Shown in pieces: positions 1 through 6,351 of a stretch of 26,337 nucleotides of DNA (positions are counted from its first letter, which is position 1; each line of letters opens with the position of its first letter). A program made the translations under genes and the position numbers. Origin of the DNA: Syntrophaceae bacterium UBA4059 (GTDB taxonomy: Bacteria; Desulfobacterota; Syntrophia; Syntrophales; Smithellaceae). The stretch is taken from positions 1 to 26,337 of the forward strand of contig DFZJ01000104.1 of assembly GCA_002382045.1 (NCBI GenBank), in the 5' to 3' direction. The notes beneath the pieces were generated by a model that did not search any database, was not told where the DNA came from, and was given only the letters and a program-made list of their open reading frames with translations.

Positions 1-274
1 AATTAAATGGACCGGTTCTATTTAATTCTTGGATTCCAGTTCACGCCTTTACGTTATCATTCCAAATATTAAAAAAATAAAATCTATTTCAGTATCGCTC
101 GGGGACCGGTATGCAGACCGCCTCAGCTTGGCAAATCTGGTTATCGGTTTTCCAATCTGTTACGAAGGTTTTGCTGTTAAAGCACCCGGATTGAAGATTA
201 CCATGCCCGCTAAGATTATTTCCTTTAGAATTGGTGGCCAACGACCTATTTGCAGGCGTGCTATTTCAGAGTTG
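1..274. other. Left flank, no supported gene
   Basis: I see no convincing gene here. The only long open frame on the plus strand runs into, and is mostly antisense to, the higA gene that follows; it would need a TTG start with no ribosome binding site. The stretch lies downstream of the minus-strand toxin-antitoxin pair and shows no clear terminator. Confidence 0.5.
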
Positions 275-571
275 TCATGCGGCGTGTTTTACCACTTCTT
301 TAGCCAGCCGATCGGCAAGCTTCTCTTGCGTAACTGCCAAATCGTAATGGGTTTGAAGGTTCATCCAGCTCTGAGCGTCTGTTTTGAAAAACAAAGCCAG
401 TCGGAGGGCGGTATCCGCGGTTATAGCGCGTCTGCCGGCGACAATCTCACCGATGCGACGCTGGGGAACACCGATAGATTTTGCCAGCCGGTATTGCGTA
501 ATTCCCATCGGCTTCAAGAAATCCTCCAAAAGGATTTCACCGGGATGAACTGGGGGCATGTCTCTTTTCAT
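275..571 (-). CDS. higA: HigA-family antitoxin (copy 1)
   Basis: Small XRE-type helix-turn-helix protein of about 98 residues, the expected size for the HigA/VapI antitoxin family. The N-terminal PVHPGEIL motif, the helix-turn-helix around residues 20-60 (ITQYRLAKSIGVPQRRIGEI) and the RRAITADTALRLALFF segment are diagnostic. By family knowledge it neutralises the HigB toxin encoded just upstream and represses their shared promoter. It follows higB after 12 bases. AGGAG sits 7 bases before the ATG at 571; an ATG two codons upstream at 577 is too close to that site, so 571 is preferred. A second, diverged copy lies at 1411-1719. Confidence 0.9.
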   Translation of the reverse strand: MKRDMPPVHPGEILLEDFLKPMGITQYRLAKSIGVPQRRIGEIVAGRRAITADTALRLALFFKTDAQSWMNLQTHYDLAVTQEKLADRLAKEVVKHAA

Positions 572-583
572 AACCATTCTCCT

Positions 584-865
584 TTAATGATAATCAACAA
601 TTTCCACGTTAAACGCGTGGCCGTCTTTCCATGTAAAACATATACGCCACTGATCGTTGATACGGATGCTTAGTTGGCCTTTTCGGTTGCCGGTCAACCG
701 TTCCAAATGATTGGCCGGAGGAACACGGAGAAAATCAAGCGTTTCAGCGGCATGAATTTGCGTTAGTTTCCTGAGAGCAACCTTTTGAATGGCATTTGGA
801 AATTTACGCGAAAACCGCCCATTGAAAATCCTTTCCGTTTCCTTGCATCCGAACGTCTTAATCAT
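584..865 (-). CDS. higB: HigB-family toxin, RelE/ParE fold (copy 1)
   Basis: A 93-residue protein of the HigB (RelE/ParE superfamily) type. The hallmark C-terminal block is present: GNRKGQLSIRINDQWRICF followed by the VEIVDYH ending. Characterised family members are ribosome-dependent mRNA endonucleases acting in the cytoplasm. Toxin-first gene order, with the antitoxin 12 bases downstream, is typical of higBA. The ATG at 865 lies only six bases after a good -10 box, so the transcript is probably leaderless and no Shine-Dalgarno is visible. Roughly half its residues match copy 2 at 1123-1401. Confidence 0.9.
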   Translation of the reverse strand: MIKTFGCKETERIFNGRFSRKFPNAIQKVALRKLTQIHAAETLDFLRVPPANHLERLTGNRKGQLSIRINDQWRICFTWKDGHAFNVEIVDYH

Positions 866-871
866 GGCGAA

Positions 872-900
872 ATACTAACACGATGCGTTAGTAATGTCAA
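872..900 (-). promoter_or_regulatory. higBA copy 1 promoter with operator
   Basis: On the minus strand, TTGACA (895-900) and TAGTAT (872-877) are separated by exactly 17 bases. The spacer holds the inverted repeat TAACGC-ATC-GTGTTA (876-890), and a wider ACTAAC...GTTAGT pairing spans 874-892. The same repeat occurs in the same place in the divergent promoter at 1088-1116, so it is probably the HigA operator, blocking RNA polymerase when bound. Confidence 0.75.
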
Positions 901-1087
901 GTGATACCAGGAAAAGGCGATGTATCAGATATTGTGTCAATGATAGAATAATAGTGCCAGGTCTTGAAATATAAGATTTCCGGATTTAAAGGGAACGCCG
1001 TTAATACATATCAAAATTTAAATCAATATTTCGGGGCGGGGAGATAACTGAGCCGGAAGGTTTGATAAATTTCATGCGACATTTCGC

Positions 1088-1116
1088 TTGACGTTTAACG
1101 CGTGGCGTTATACTAT
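1088..1116 (+). promoter_or_regulatory. higBA copy 2 promoter with operator
   Basis: TTGACG (1088-1093), 17-base spacer, TACTAT (1111-1116). The spacer contains the perfect inverted repeat TAACGC-GTG-GCGTTA (1096-1110), matching the one in the copy 1 promoter. Probable HigA-binding operator; autoregulation or cross-regulation between the two modules is inferred. Confidence 0.75.
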
Positions 1117-1122
1117 ACCATC

Positions 1123-1401
1123 ATGATAAAATCATTCCATTGCAGGGAAACGCAGGCATTATTCGAGGGGAAATGCCCCCGGAGATTTAAAGCCTTTGTT
1201 TCTGTCACGGAAAGAAAACTGCAAATGCTGGACAATGCCTGTGCACTGGATGATTTGAAATCGCCGCCGGGCAATCGTCTGGAGGCCTTGCGGGGAAATC
1301 GTAAAGGATTATGGAGCATCCGTATCAACGATCAGTGGCGAATCGGTTTTCGCTTTCAAAACGGGGATGCCCTTGATGTGGAAATCGTTGATTATCATTG
1401 A
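1123..1401 (+). CDS. higB: HigB-family toxin, RelE/ParE fold (copy 2)
   Basis: A 92-residue HigB-type toxin with the GNRKG...SIRINDQWRIGF core and the VEIVDYH C-terminus, the same architecture as copy 1. The ATG at 1123 is chosen because the protein then begins MIKSFHCRETQ, aligning with MIKTFGCKETE of copy 1, and because it lies six bases after the -10 box as in copy 1. An in-frame GTG at 1102 lies inside the promoter/operator and is unlikely to be used. No Shine-Dalgarno is visible, consistent with leaderless initiation. Its antitoxin follows after nine bases. Confidence 0.9.
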   Translation: MIKSFHCRETQALFEGKCPRRFKAFVSVTERKLQMLDNACALDDLKSPPGNRLEALRGNRKGLWSIRINDQWRIGFRFQNGDALDVEIVDYH

Positions 1402-1410
1402 GGAGGTTGT

Positions 1411-1719
1411 ATGACTATTCCAAAAAACAAAATGCGTCCTGTTCATCCGGGTGAAATATTACGTGAAGAATTTCTTGTGCCGATGGGTATGAGCGCAAAC
1501 GCGCTGTCCGTGGCGCTTAAAGTGCCGGCGCCGCGCATTAATGAGATTGTCCGTGAGCGCCGCGCCATTACGCCCGATACCGCGCTTCGGCTGGCGCGAT
1601 ATTTGGGGACGTCCGCGCAGTTCTGGCTCAATCTTCAAACCAGTTATGATCTGAAACTCACTGAACAAGCCTTGGGGAGTAAAATCAACGCCGAAGTCCA
1701 TACACGGCTTGTCGCATAG
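1411..1719 (+). CDS. higA: HigA-family antitoxin (copy 2)
   Basis: A 102-residue XRE-type antitoxin with the PVHPGEILREEFL motif near residue 10, the helix-turn-helix core (SANALSVALKVPAPRINEI) and the RRAITPDTALRLARYLG segment. It presumably neutralises the HigB copy just upstream and represses the operator at 1096-1110. GAGGAGG lies a few bases before the ATG, overlapping the toxin stop, which suggests coupled translation. Unlike the toxin it has a strong ribosome binding site, which would favour antitoxin synthesis. The protein is close in length to copy 1 but clearly diverged, so this is not a recent duplication. Confidence 0.9.
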   Translation: MTIPKNKMRPVHPGEILREEFLVPMGMSANALSVALKVPAPRINEIVRERRAITPDTALRLARYLGTSAQFWLNLQTSYDLKLTEQALGSKINAEVHTRLVA

Positions 1720-1812
1720 GAGAACGGCGGTCGCATGAGCATTGTTTGACGTCTTTTCAAGAAAGGCTATGCTATCCGAAAATTAACCTGAGGATGAAGA
1801 CCATGACAAGTC

Positions 1813-1841
1813 TTGACAAAACATGATTTGAATCATACGTT
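1813..1841 (+). promoter_or_regulatory. Promoter of the redox operon, with palindrome
   Basis: TTGACA (1813-1818), a 17-base spacer and TACGTT (1836-1841) sit 32 bases before the radical SAM start codon. The spacer contains the perfect palindrome ATGATTTGAATCAT (1823-1836), well placed to be the operator of an unknown regulator. Confidence 0.5.
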
Positions 1842-1873
1842 AACGCAAAATTAATCATTGGTAAGGTGAAACC

Positions 1874-2806
1874 ATGGCATTTGTCAGACCGGAAATTATC
1901 AGGCCCCCCAGCGAGCACGCCAGTTACTATCTCCCTTTAACATCGGGATGCTCGAACAATTCATGTACCTTTTGCAACTTTTCCTTTTCTCATCTCGGCA
2001 TCCGCGATCTTGAGGATGTCAAGCAGGAAATCGATGCCATGTCCCTGTATGTGAATTCCCGCATGGTGATGCCGGGCCAGCCCCGGGTTGTTTACTACAT
2101 TTTGCGGGAGTGGGACGGCAGAAAAGTCTTTCTTCAGGATGGCGACGCCCTGGTCTATCCGTACCCCAAGCTGCTGGAGGCTTTGCAGTATCTTAACCAA
2201 AAGTTTCCCGACATCCAGCGCACGGCCAGCTACGCCACGCCCCAGGACGTTTTGAGACGCACCGTTCCGGAATTAAAGGCGCTCAAAGAGCAAAAGCTGG
2301 GCATTCTGTATATGGGCGTGGAAAGCGGCGACGACGAAGTGCTGCTGCGGATTCAGAAAAACGCTACCCACGATCAGATGGTGGAAGCCGCCCATAAAGT
2401 GAAAGAAGCCGGTATTCTGCTTTCCGTGACGGTTATTCTGGGTTTGGGCGGTGTCCAGGGCAGTGACGGTCATGTAGCGGAGACGGCCAGAATTCTGACG
2501 GAAATGGATCCGGACTTTGCAGGCGCGCTGACCCTGACGCTGATACCCGGAACGGCGCTTTATAAGGATTGGGAGCGGGGCGCCTTTGATCTGATCACGC
2601 CGTTTGATTCTTTGCGGGAGCTCAAAGGGCTGGTCGAGCATGCAACTTTCACTAACTGTTTTTTCAGTTCGATGCACGCGTCCAATTATTTTGCGATCAG
2701 GGGTTCGATGCCCCAGGACAAAGATAAAATTCTCAAGCAGCTCAATGTCCTGTTGTCCCGGAAAGATCCCCGCCTGCTGCGGCCGGAGTTCATGAGAGGG
2801 TTGTAG
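1874..2806 (+). CDS. Radical SAM protein, function unknown
   Basis: A 310-residue radical SAM enzyme. The cluster-binding motif near the N-terminus is C26-x4-C31-x2-C34 (GCSNNSCTFCNF), the longer spacing seen in a COG1032-like subgroup rather than the canonical Cx3Cx2C. Further support comes from the strand around residues 80-90 (VFLQDGDALVYP) and the GVESGDDEVLLRI block near residue 150, which resembles the SAM-contacting GxESG motif. There is no room for a B12-binding domain. It would cleave S-adenosylmethionine using a [4Fe-4S] cluster in the cytoplasm; the substrate is unknown. A modest AAGGTG ribosome site precedes the ATG. It is first in a run of five same-strand genes (next gap about 60 bases, then 20-26) rich in thiol/redox proteins. 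Confidence 0.85.
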   Translation: MAFVRPEIIRPPSEHASYYLPLTSGCSNNSCTFCNFSFSHLGIRDLEDVKQEIDAMSLYVNSRMVMPGQPRVVYYILREWDGRKVFLQDGDALVYPYPKLLEALQYLNQKFPDIQRTASYATPQDVLRRTVPELKALKEQKLGILYMGVESGDDEVLLRIQKNATHDQMVEAAHKVKEAGILLSVTVILGLGGVQGSDGHVAETARILTEMDPDFAGALTLTLIPGTALYKDWERGAFDLITPFDSLRELKGLVEHATFTNCFFSSMHASNYFAIRGSMPQDKDKILKQLNVLLSRKDPRLLRPEFMRGL

Positions 2807-2866
2807 CAAAATGGCTGCGCGCCCCGCCTGTGCTACCGATGATGCAGAGGAAGAAAGGAGCAGATG

Positions 2867-3217
2867 ATGATGACCGTTGACTTTTTCTGTTGGAGTAAAT
2901 GAACCACCTGTCGGAAAGCGAAGGAGTTTCTTTCGCAAAAGAAGGTGGAAATCAATGACCGTGATTTTTTCAAAACGCCGTTTGACCGTGCCGAAATCGA
3001 GGCGCTGTTGCAGGGAAACCCCGCCTCCGATATGTTCAGCTTCCGTTCTCCCTCTTTCAAAGCGCTGGGGTTGGAACAGACCAAACTGTCTGATCAGGAT
3101 CTGATTAATCTGATGCTGAAAGAGCCGCGCCTGATCCGCCGTCCCATAGCAAAGATCGGCAGGAAGGTTTACTTCGGCGCGGACAGCAAGGTTCTGGCGG
3201 AGATGATTAAATCCTGA
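2867..3217 (+). CDS. Predicted selenoprotein, ArsC/Spx-family thioredoxin fold
   Basis: Reading from the ATG at 2867, the frame is open except for one TGA at 2900-2902, then continues to 3217. With TGA as selenocysteine the product has about 116 residues, normal for the ArsC/Spx family, and reads ...TVDFFCWSK-U-TTC-RKAKEFL... The UGA falls exactly where the first cysteine of the family's CxxC-RKA motif belongs (Sec12, Cys15). The C-terminal half carries the family's L..P.LIRRPI..IG segment. A strong hairpin follows the TGA (separate entry). AAGGAG at 2855-2860 precedes three in-frame ATGs (2864, 2867, 2870); 2867 gives 6-base spacing. If the TGA were a true stop, only a fragment from GTG 2945, lacking the active site, would remain. 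A TGC/TGT-to-TGA mutation or sequencing error is the alternative. Probably a cytoplasmic thiol/selenol oxidoreductase; arsenate reduction is not established. Confidence 0.8.
2900..2948 (+). promoter_or_regulatory. Candidate bacterial SECIS element
   Basis: Starting at the in-frame TGA (2900-2902), an 8-bp stem-loop spans 2918-2936: GCGAAGGA, loop GTT, TCTTTCGC, with one G-U pair. An outer 5-bp helix is possible between CCACC (2904-2908) and GGTGG (2944-2948). The G and U in the small apical loop, about 24 bases after the TGA, match the known layout of bacterial SECIS hairpins recognised by SelB. The prediction was made by eye. Confidence 0.7.
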
Positions 3218-3237
3218 GTTTATAGAGGTTGTTTGAT

Positions 3238-3774
3238 ATGGCATCAAGACTGACGATAGGGAATAAAGCCCGCGACTTCCAATTTAAAACACCCTGGGAA
3301 GATGAAGCGGGATTTTTTGATGCTGCAGGCAATCATCCGGCTGTCTTGATTTTTCTGCGCTATTACGGATGTCCGGTCTGCCAGATGGAAATGGCCAGAA
3401 TGAAACAGGATATCGAACGGGTGGGGAAGAAAGGCGGACGCGTATTTGTTGTCCTGCAAAGCCAGCCGGAAACGATTCGTTCTCTGGTCAGCCGGGACGA
3501 TTTTCCTTTCACGATCATTTGTGACCCTCAGGGGGGAATTTTTCAACTCTATGGCGTGGAAGAAGGCGGCATTTTCAAATATCTGCATCCCGCCGGCTTG
3601 ATTGCGGCGGTCAGGGCGATCAGTCGCGGTTTCCGGCATGGTAAATTTGAAGGGAAGGAAACACAGCTTCCCGCGGCGTTTGCCATGACGGGGGACAAGC
3701 TCCTCAAGTATTCTCATTATGGGAAAACGATTGGAGACATGCCTGAATTGTCCAAAATGATCATCGGCCTATAA
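3238..3774 (+). CDS. Peroxiredoxin-like AhpC/TSA-fold protein, CxxC type
   Basis: A 178-residue thioredoxin-fold protein of the AhpC/TSA superfamily. After the first strands it has LIFLRYYGCPVCQMEMARM, giving C45-x2-C48 at the peroxidatic position; the arrangement resembles the PRXL2/selenoprotein U group, some members of which have Sec at the first position. Here both are ordinary cysteines. Later segments (VFVVLQSQPETIRSLVSRDDFPF, CDPQGGIFQLYGV) also fit the fold. No signal peptide, so cytoplasmic. The ATG at 3238 has GAGG eight or so bases upstream; an in-frame TTG at 3229 overlaps the ribosome site and is rejected. It follows the predicted selenoprotein by 20 bases, suggesting a shared thiol/peroxide-handling role (inference). 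Confidence 0.8.
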   Translation: MASRLTIGNKARDFQFKTPWEDEAGFFDAAGNHPAVLIFLRYYGCPVCQMEMARMKQDIERVGKKGGRVFVVLQSQPETIRSLVSRDDFPFTIICDPQGGIFQLYGVEEGGIFKYLHPAGLIAAVRAISRGFRHGKFEGKETQLPAAFAMTGDKLLKYSHYGKTIGDMPELSKMIIGL

Positions 3775-3800
3775 CCGATCATGCGATAAGCAGGGGGGAT

Positions 3801-4706
3801 ATGAAGCGACAGGCGAAAGGTCAAATACACGAACGGATTACGGCGATACCCAATGCGTGGTATCCGGCATACATGGTTCGCGGCGATGCGAAAAATCTGA
3901 TGATTGACGCCGGAGTGAATCTCCTCGGGCCGCGCTATCTCACTTCCATCAAGGATATTCTGGGTGATCCGGAGCGACTTCATTATCTGTTTTTAACGCA
4001 CTCTCATTATGACCATGTGGGCGCGGCGCACTATTTGAAGCGGCATATTCCCGGACTGGCCATTGGCGCTCATGAAAGACTTGCCTTGCTGCTGCAGAAA
4101 ACATCCGTGCTGGACATGATAAATCGCCTCAGCGGCAATCATGTTGAGCTCTTGAAATACAATACAGCGGGCGAAGACCTGACGCTGCATCCGTTTGAAA
4201 TCAATATTTGCCTGAAACAGGGTGATGCGTTTGACCTGGGCGGGTTGACCTGCCGTGTCTATGAGACGCCCGGCCATACCAGGGATTCGCTGTCTTTTTA
4301 TTTTCCGGAGATCAAAACCCTGTTTGCCGGCGAAGCGTGCGGTGTGCTTCAGGGTGAAACAGGAAGTGAAATGCAGGTCGAGTTTCTGTCTTCATACGAT
4401 GATTATATCGAGTCTCTGAAGCTGATGATGGCTCTCGAACCGGAAACCATTTGCCTGGGGCACGCCTGGGTGCTGACGCATGAAGACGCGAAGGAATTTC
4501 TCCAACGCGCGCTTGCTGAAACATACCGTTACCGGGAACTGATTGAAAAGTATCTGAACGCGGCCGGCGGTCATATTGAAAAAGCAATCGAGGACATGGG
4601 CCATGTCGAATACGACATCAAGGGCGGCATCTATCAGGAGCGTGTCTCCTATATGACCAATCTGAGCGCTCAGGTAAAGCATATTGCCGGGCTGAAGAAA
4701 AACTGA
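3801..4706 (+). CDS. Metallo-beta-lactamase-fold hydrolase
   Basis: A 301-residue MBL-fold protein. Metal ligands are visible: H67-S-H69-Y-D71-H72 (THSHYDHVG), H159 in ETPGHT and H221 in CLGHAW. The usual bridging Asp in the LFxGD motif is Glu here (LFAGE, E178), a variant compatible with binding but worth noting. The family includes glyoxalase II, persulfide dioxygenases and other thioester or phosphodiester hydrolases; the substrate cannot be called. No signal peptide. A strong G-rich ribosome site (AGGGGGG) precedes the ATG. It lies 26 bases after the peroxiredoxin-like gene, probably the same transcript; a sulfur or thiol substrate would fit the context but is inferred. Confidence 0.85.
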   Translation: MKRQAKGQIHERITAIPNAWYPAYMVRGDAKNLMIDAGVNLLGPRYLTSIKDILGDPERLHYLFLTHSHYDHVGAAHYLKRHIPGLAIGAHERLALLLQKTSVLDMINRLSGNHVELLKYNTAGEDLTLHPFEINICLKQGDAFDLGGLTCRVYETPGHTRDSLSFYFPEIKTLFAGEACGVLQGETGSEMQVEFLSSYDDYIESLKLMMALEPETICLGHAWVLTHEDAKEFLQRALAETYRYRELIEKYLNAAGGHIEKAIEDMGHVEYDIKGGIYQERVSYMTNLSAQVKHIAGLKKN

Positions 4707-4730
4707 GAATAAAGTTAAGAGAGACCCATT

Positions 4731-5063
4731 ATGGAAAAGCCGCTTTCCTGCCTGCAGTGCGGCAAATGTTGTTTTGTTGATTTTACGGCTTATGCGCAGC
4801 CAGAGGATTATGACCGGTGGCGCGCCGAAAAAAGACATGACATTCTGGAGATGATCGAACACCGCCATCTCACCTGGGCCGGGGATCGATTGATTTCTGC
4901 TGAAACCGGCGAGCCCCCGCGGGAATGTCCTTTCCTGCATAGTTCCGGAAACAAGTGGCTTTGTTCCATCTATGGGACAAGGCCCGCGGTTTGCCGGGAG
5001 TATGGTCCGGGATCATCGGAACTTTGCCCGCAATTTATCATCAAACGGCGCGGCAAAACATAA
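4731..5063 (+). CDS. YkgJ-family cysteine cluster protein
   Basis: A 110-residue cytoplasmic protein of the YkgJ/UPF0153 type, a family proposed to chelate zinc or an iron-sulfur cluster. The N-terminal C7-x2-C10-x2-C13-C14 (CLQCGKCC) and later C66, C78, C88 and C99 (CPF, LCSIYGTRPAVCREY, ELCPQF) are the characteristic ligands. The function of the family is unknown. It follows the MBL gene by 24 bases and appears to be the last gene of the redox operon. Its end overlaps the end of the convergent remnant by about 20 bases. Confidence 0.85.
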   Translation: MEKPLSCLQCGKCCFVDFTAYAQPEDYDRWRAEKRHDILEMIEHRHLTWAGDRLISAETGEPPRECPFLHSSGNKWLCSIYGTRPAVCREYGPGSSELCPQFIIKRRGKT

Positions 5064-5445
5064 AAAGCAGATTGCCTGGGGCGGAAAAAGAGGACGACTT
5101 GATCAGAGACAACCGGGAGGTAATCTTATGCTGATCGTTCCAATCCGTTTGAATAAATTTCAAAAGTTGTTTGGCCTCCTCTGAGCACAGAACAATGTTG
5201 TCAAAATCCGGCGGGCATAAAAGTTTCTGCATGAGGAGTCCGTCGCCGTCAAACCAGCGCGGCAGCGCGCCGCCGAAGAAATAACCCCGGTCGCGCAGAA
5301 TGTCCACCGCATCGCCTGCACACGGTTCGGTGAGGTTCAACCAGACCTGAAAGACGACAATGTTTCTTGCCAGCGCCTGATTTTCAAGATGGGAAATACG
5401 GTCGGCAAAATCATTTCCGGCTTCATGGACGGCAATGCGGACCAC
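5041..5445 (-). pseudogene. 5'-truncated gene remnant, unknown family
   Basis: This minus-strand frame reads like the C-terminal part of a real protein (IVVFQVWLNLTEPCAG, GYFFGGALPRWFDGDGLLMQ, LCSEEAKQLLKFIQTDW) rather than a shadow: it has good hydrophobic periodicity and overlaps no other gene for most of its length. I recall similar C-termini in larger deltaproteobacterial acetyltransferase-like or regulatory proteins, but cannot name the family firmly. The frame opens just after a TAA, only a GTG (5445) could start it, and no ribosome site or promoter is apparent, so the N-terminal part is probably lost. A small intact gene with an unusual start is the alternative. Confidence 0.5.
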
Positions 5446-5671
5446 CTGGGCAGAATCGAAGATGGGTGATTTCGCACACGTTGCTTATTCCGCCGGAAAC
5501 CTTGAATCAGAATGTTATGTTCATGAATTAAACGAAAAAGATGAAATATTTAATAGTAAAGTGTAAGAATGAGTGGCAACGTTTGAAAAGAAAAAGAATC
5601 CGGGGAAAAATGTGGCCCGATTCTATTTAATCACTAGACAGCATGTTAGTTAAAGAATGGAGAATATTACC

Positions 5672-6328
5672 ATGAGAAAAATATTTCTAACCATAGCCGT
5701 TATGTTTTGTTTCATTTCCACCTCCCTTGCCGCCGAGTTTGCGGCGATTAAGCTGCCGCCGCCGGATATGAAGGGCGGGAAGCCGTTGATGCAGTGTTTG
5801 AAAGACCGCAAGACGGACCGGTCGTTTAGCACGAAGAAACTGCCGGTAGAAGTGCTGTCCAATTTGCTGTGGGCGGCGGCCGGCATTAACCGTCCGGACA
5901 GCGGTAAACGCACGGCTCCTTCGGCCAAAAACTGGCAAGACGTTGCTGTGTATGTCGCGATGGCGGACGGCCTTTATCTTTATAATGCCAAAACCCATTC
6001 GCTTGATCCTGTCCTGAAGGCCGATCTGCGTGGTGAGACAACCCACTTCCTTCAGCCGTCGCGAAGTTCTATTGAAGCAGCGCCGCTGCAGTTAATCTAT
6101 GTGGCGGACTACTCAAAGATGACGATTGCCACCAGCGCTGAAAACAAGTTGCTGTATTCCGGCGCGGATTCCGCTTTCATTGCCCAGAACGTGTATCTGT
6201 ATTGTGCGTCCGAAGGGCTGGCCACAGGGATTCGGGCTATGCTGGATAAGACGGGGCTGGCTAAGGATATGAAGCTGCGCGATCAGCAAAAAGTCGTTTT
6301 TGCGCAGGCTGTCGGCTATCCGGAATAA
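5672..6328 (+). CDS. Exported nitroreductase/SagB-like protein
   Basis: A 218-residue protein with a clear signal peptide (MRKIFLTIAVMFCFISTSLAAE, likely cleaved after residue 20-21) followed by a nitroreductase-fold domain: LKDRKTDRSF near the mature N-terminus, LLWAAAGINRPDSGKRTAPSA in the middle, and GADSAFIAQNVYLYCASEGLATG with the terminal AVGYPE. Such proteins are FMN-dependent oxidoreductases, with SagB/ThcOx-type relatives oxidising azolines. Here the enzyme would sit in the periplasm; the substrate is unknown. The ATG at 5672 is preferred over 5657 because GGAG lies 9 bases before it and the signal peptide then starts normally. About 20 bases separate it from the alcohol dehydrogenase gene. 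Confidence 0.8.
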   Translation: MRKIFLTIAVMFCFISTSLAAEFAAIKLPPPDMKGGKPLMQCLKDRKTDRSFSTKKLPVEVLSNLLWAAAGINRPDSGKRTAPSAKNWQDVAVYVAMADGLYLYNAKTHSLDPVLKADLRGETTHFLQPSRSSIEAAPLQLIYVADYSKMTIATSAENKLLYSGADSAFIAQNVYLYCASEGLATGIRAMLDKTGLAKDMKLRDQQKVVFAQAVGYPE

Positions 6329-6351
6329 ATTATAATATAAAAGGAGACCCT

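Noticed and set aside
29..673. Long plus-strand open frame of 214 codons
   Set aside because: It is mostly antisense to higA and the start of the higB region, begins with TTG without a ribosome site, and shows no recognisable domain.
1102..1122. GTG 1102 as the higB copy 2 start
   Set aside because: It lies inside the operator and before the -10 box, so it would be upstream of the transcript, and it adds residues absent from copy 1.
2945..3217. Short ORF starting at GTG 2945
   Set aside because: It lacks the redox motif and a ribosome site; the frame upstream continues the ArsC/Spx fold through the TGA at 2900, so it is the C-terminal part of the selenoprotein.
2273..3247. 324-codon minus-strand open frame
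   Set aside because: It is antisense to the radical SAM gene and the predicted selenoprotein, both with clear motifs, and has no recognisable domain.
11..5631. Near-identical 16-mers (ending TTCTATTTAAT) at 11-26 and 5616-5631 that might flank a mobile block
   Set aside because: Only 11 consecutive bases match, and a match of this length is expected many times by chance in 26 kb. No integrase, transposase or tRNA-end junction is present.
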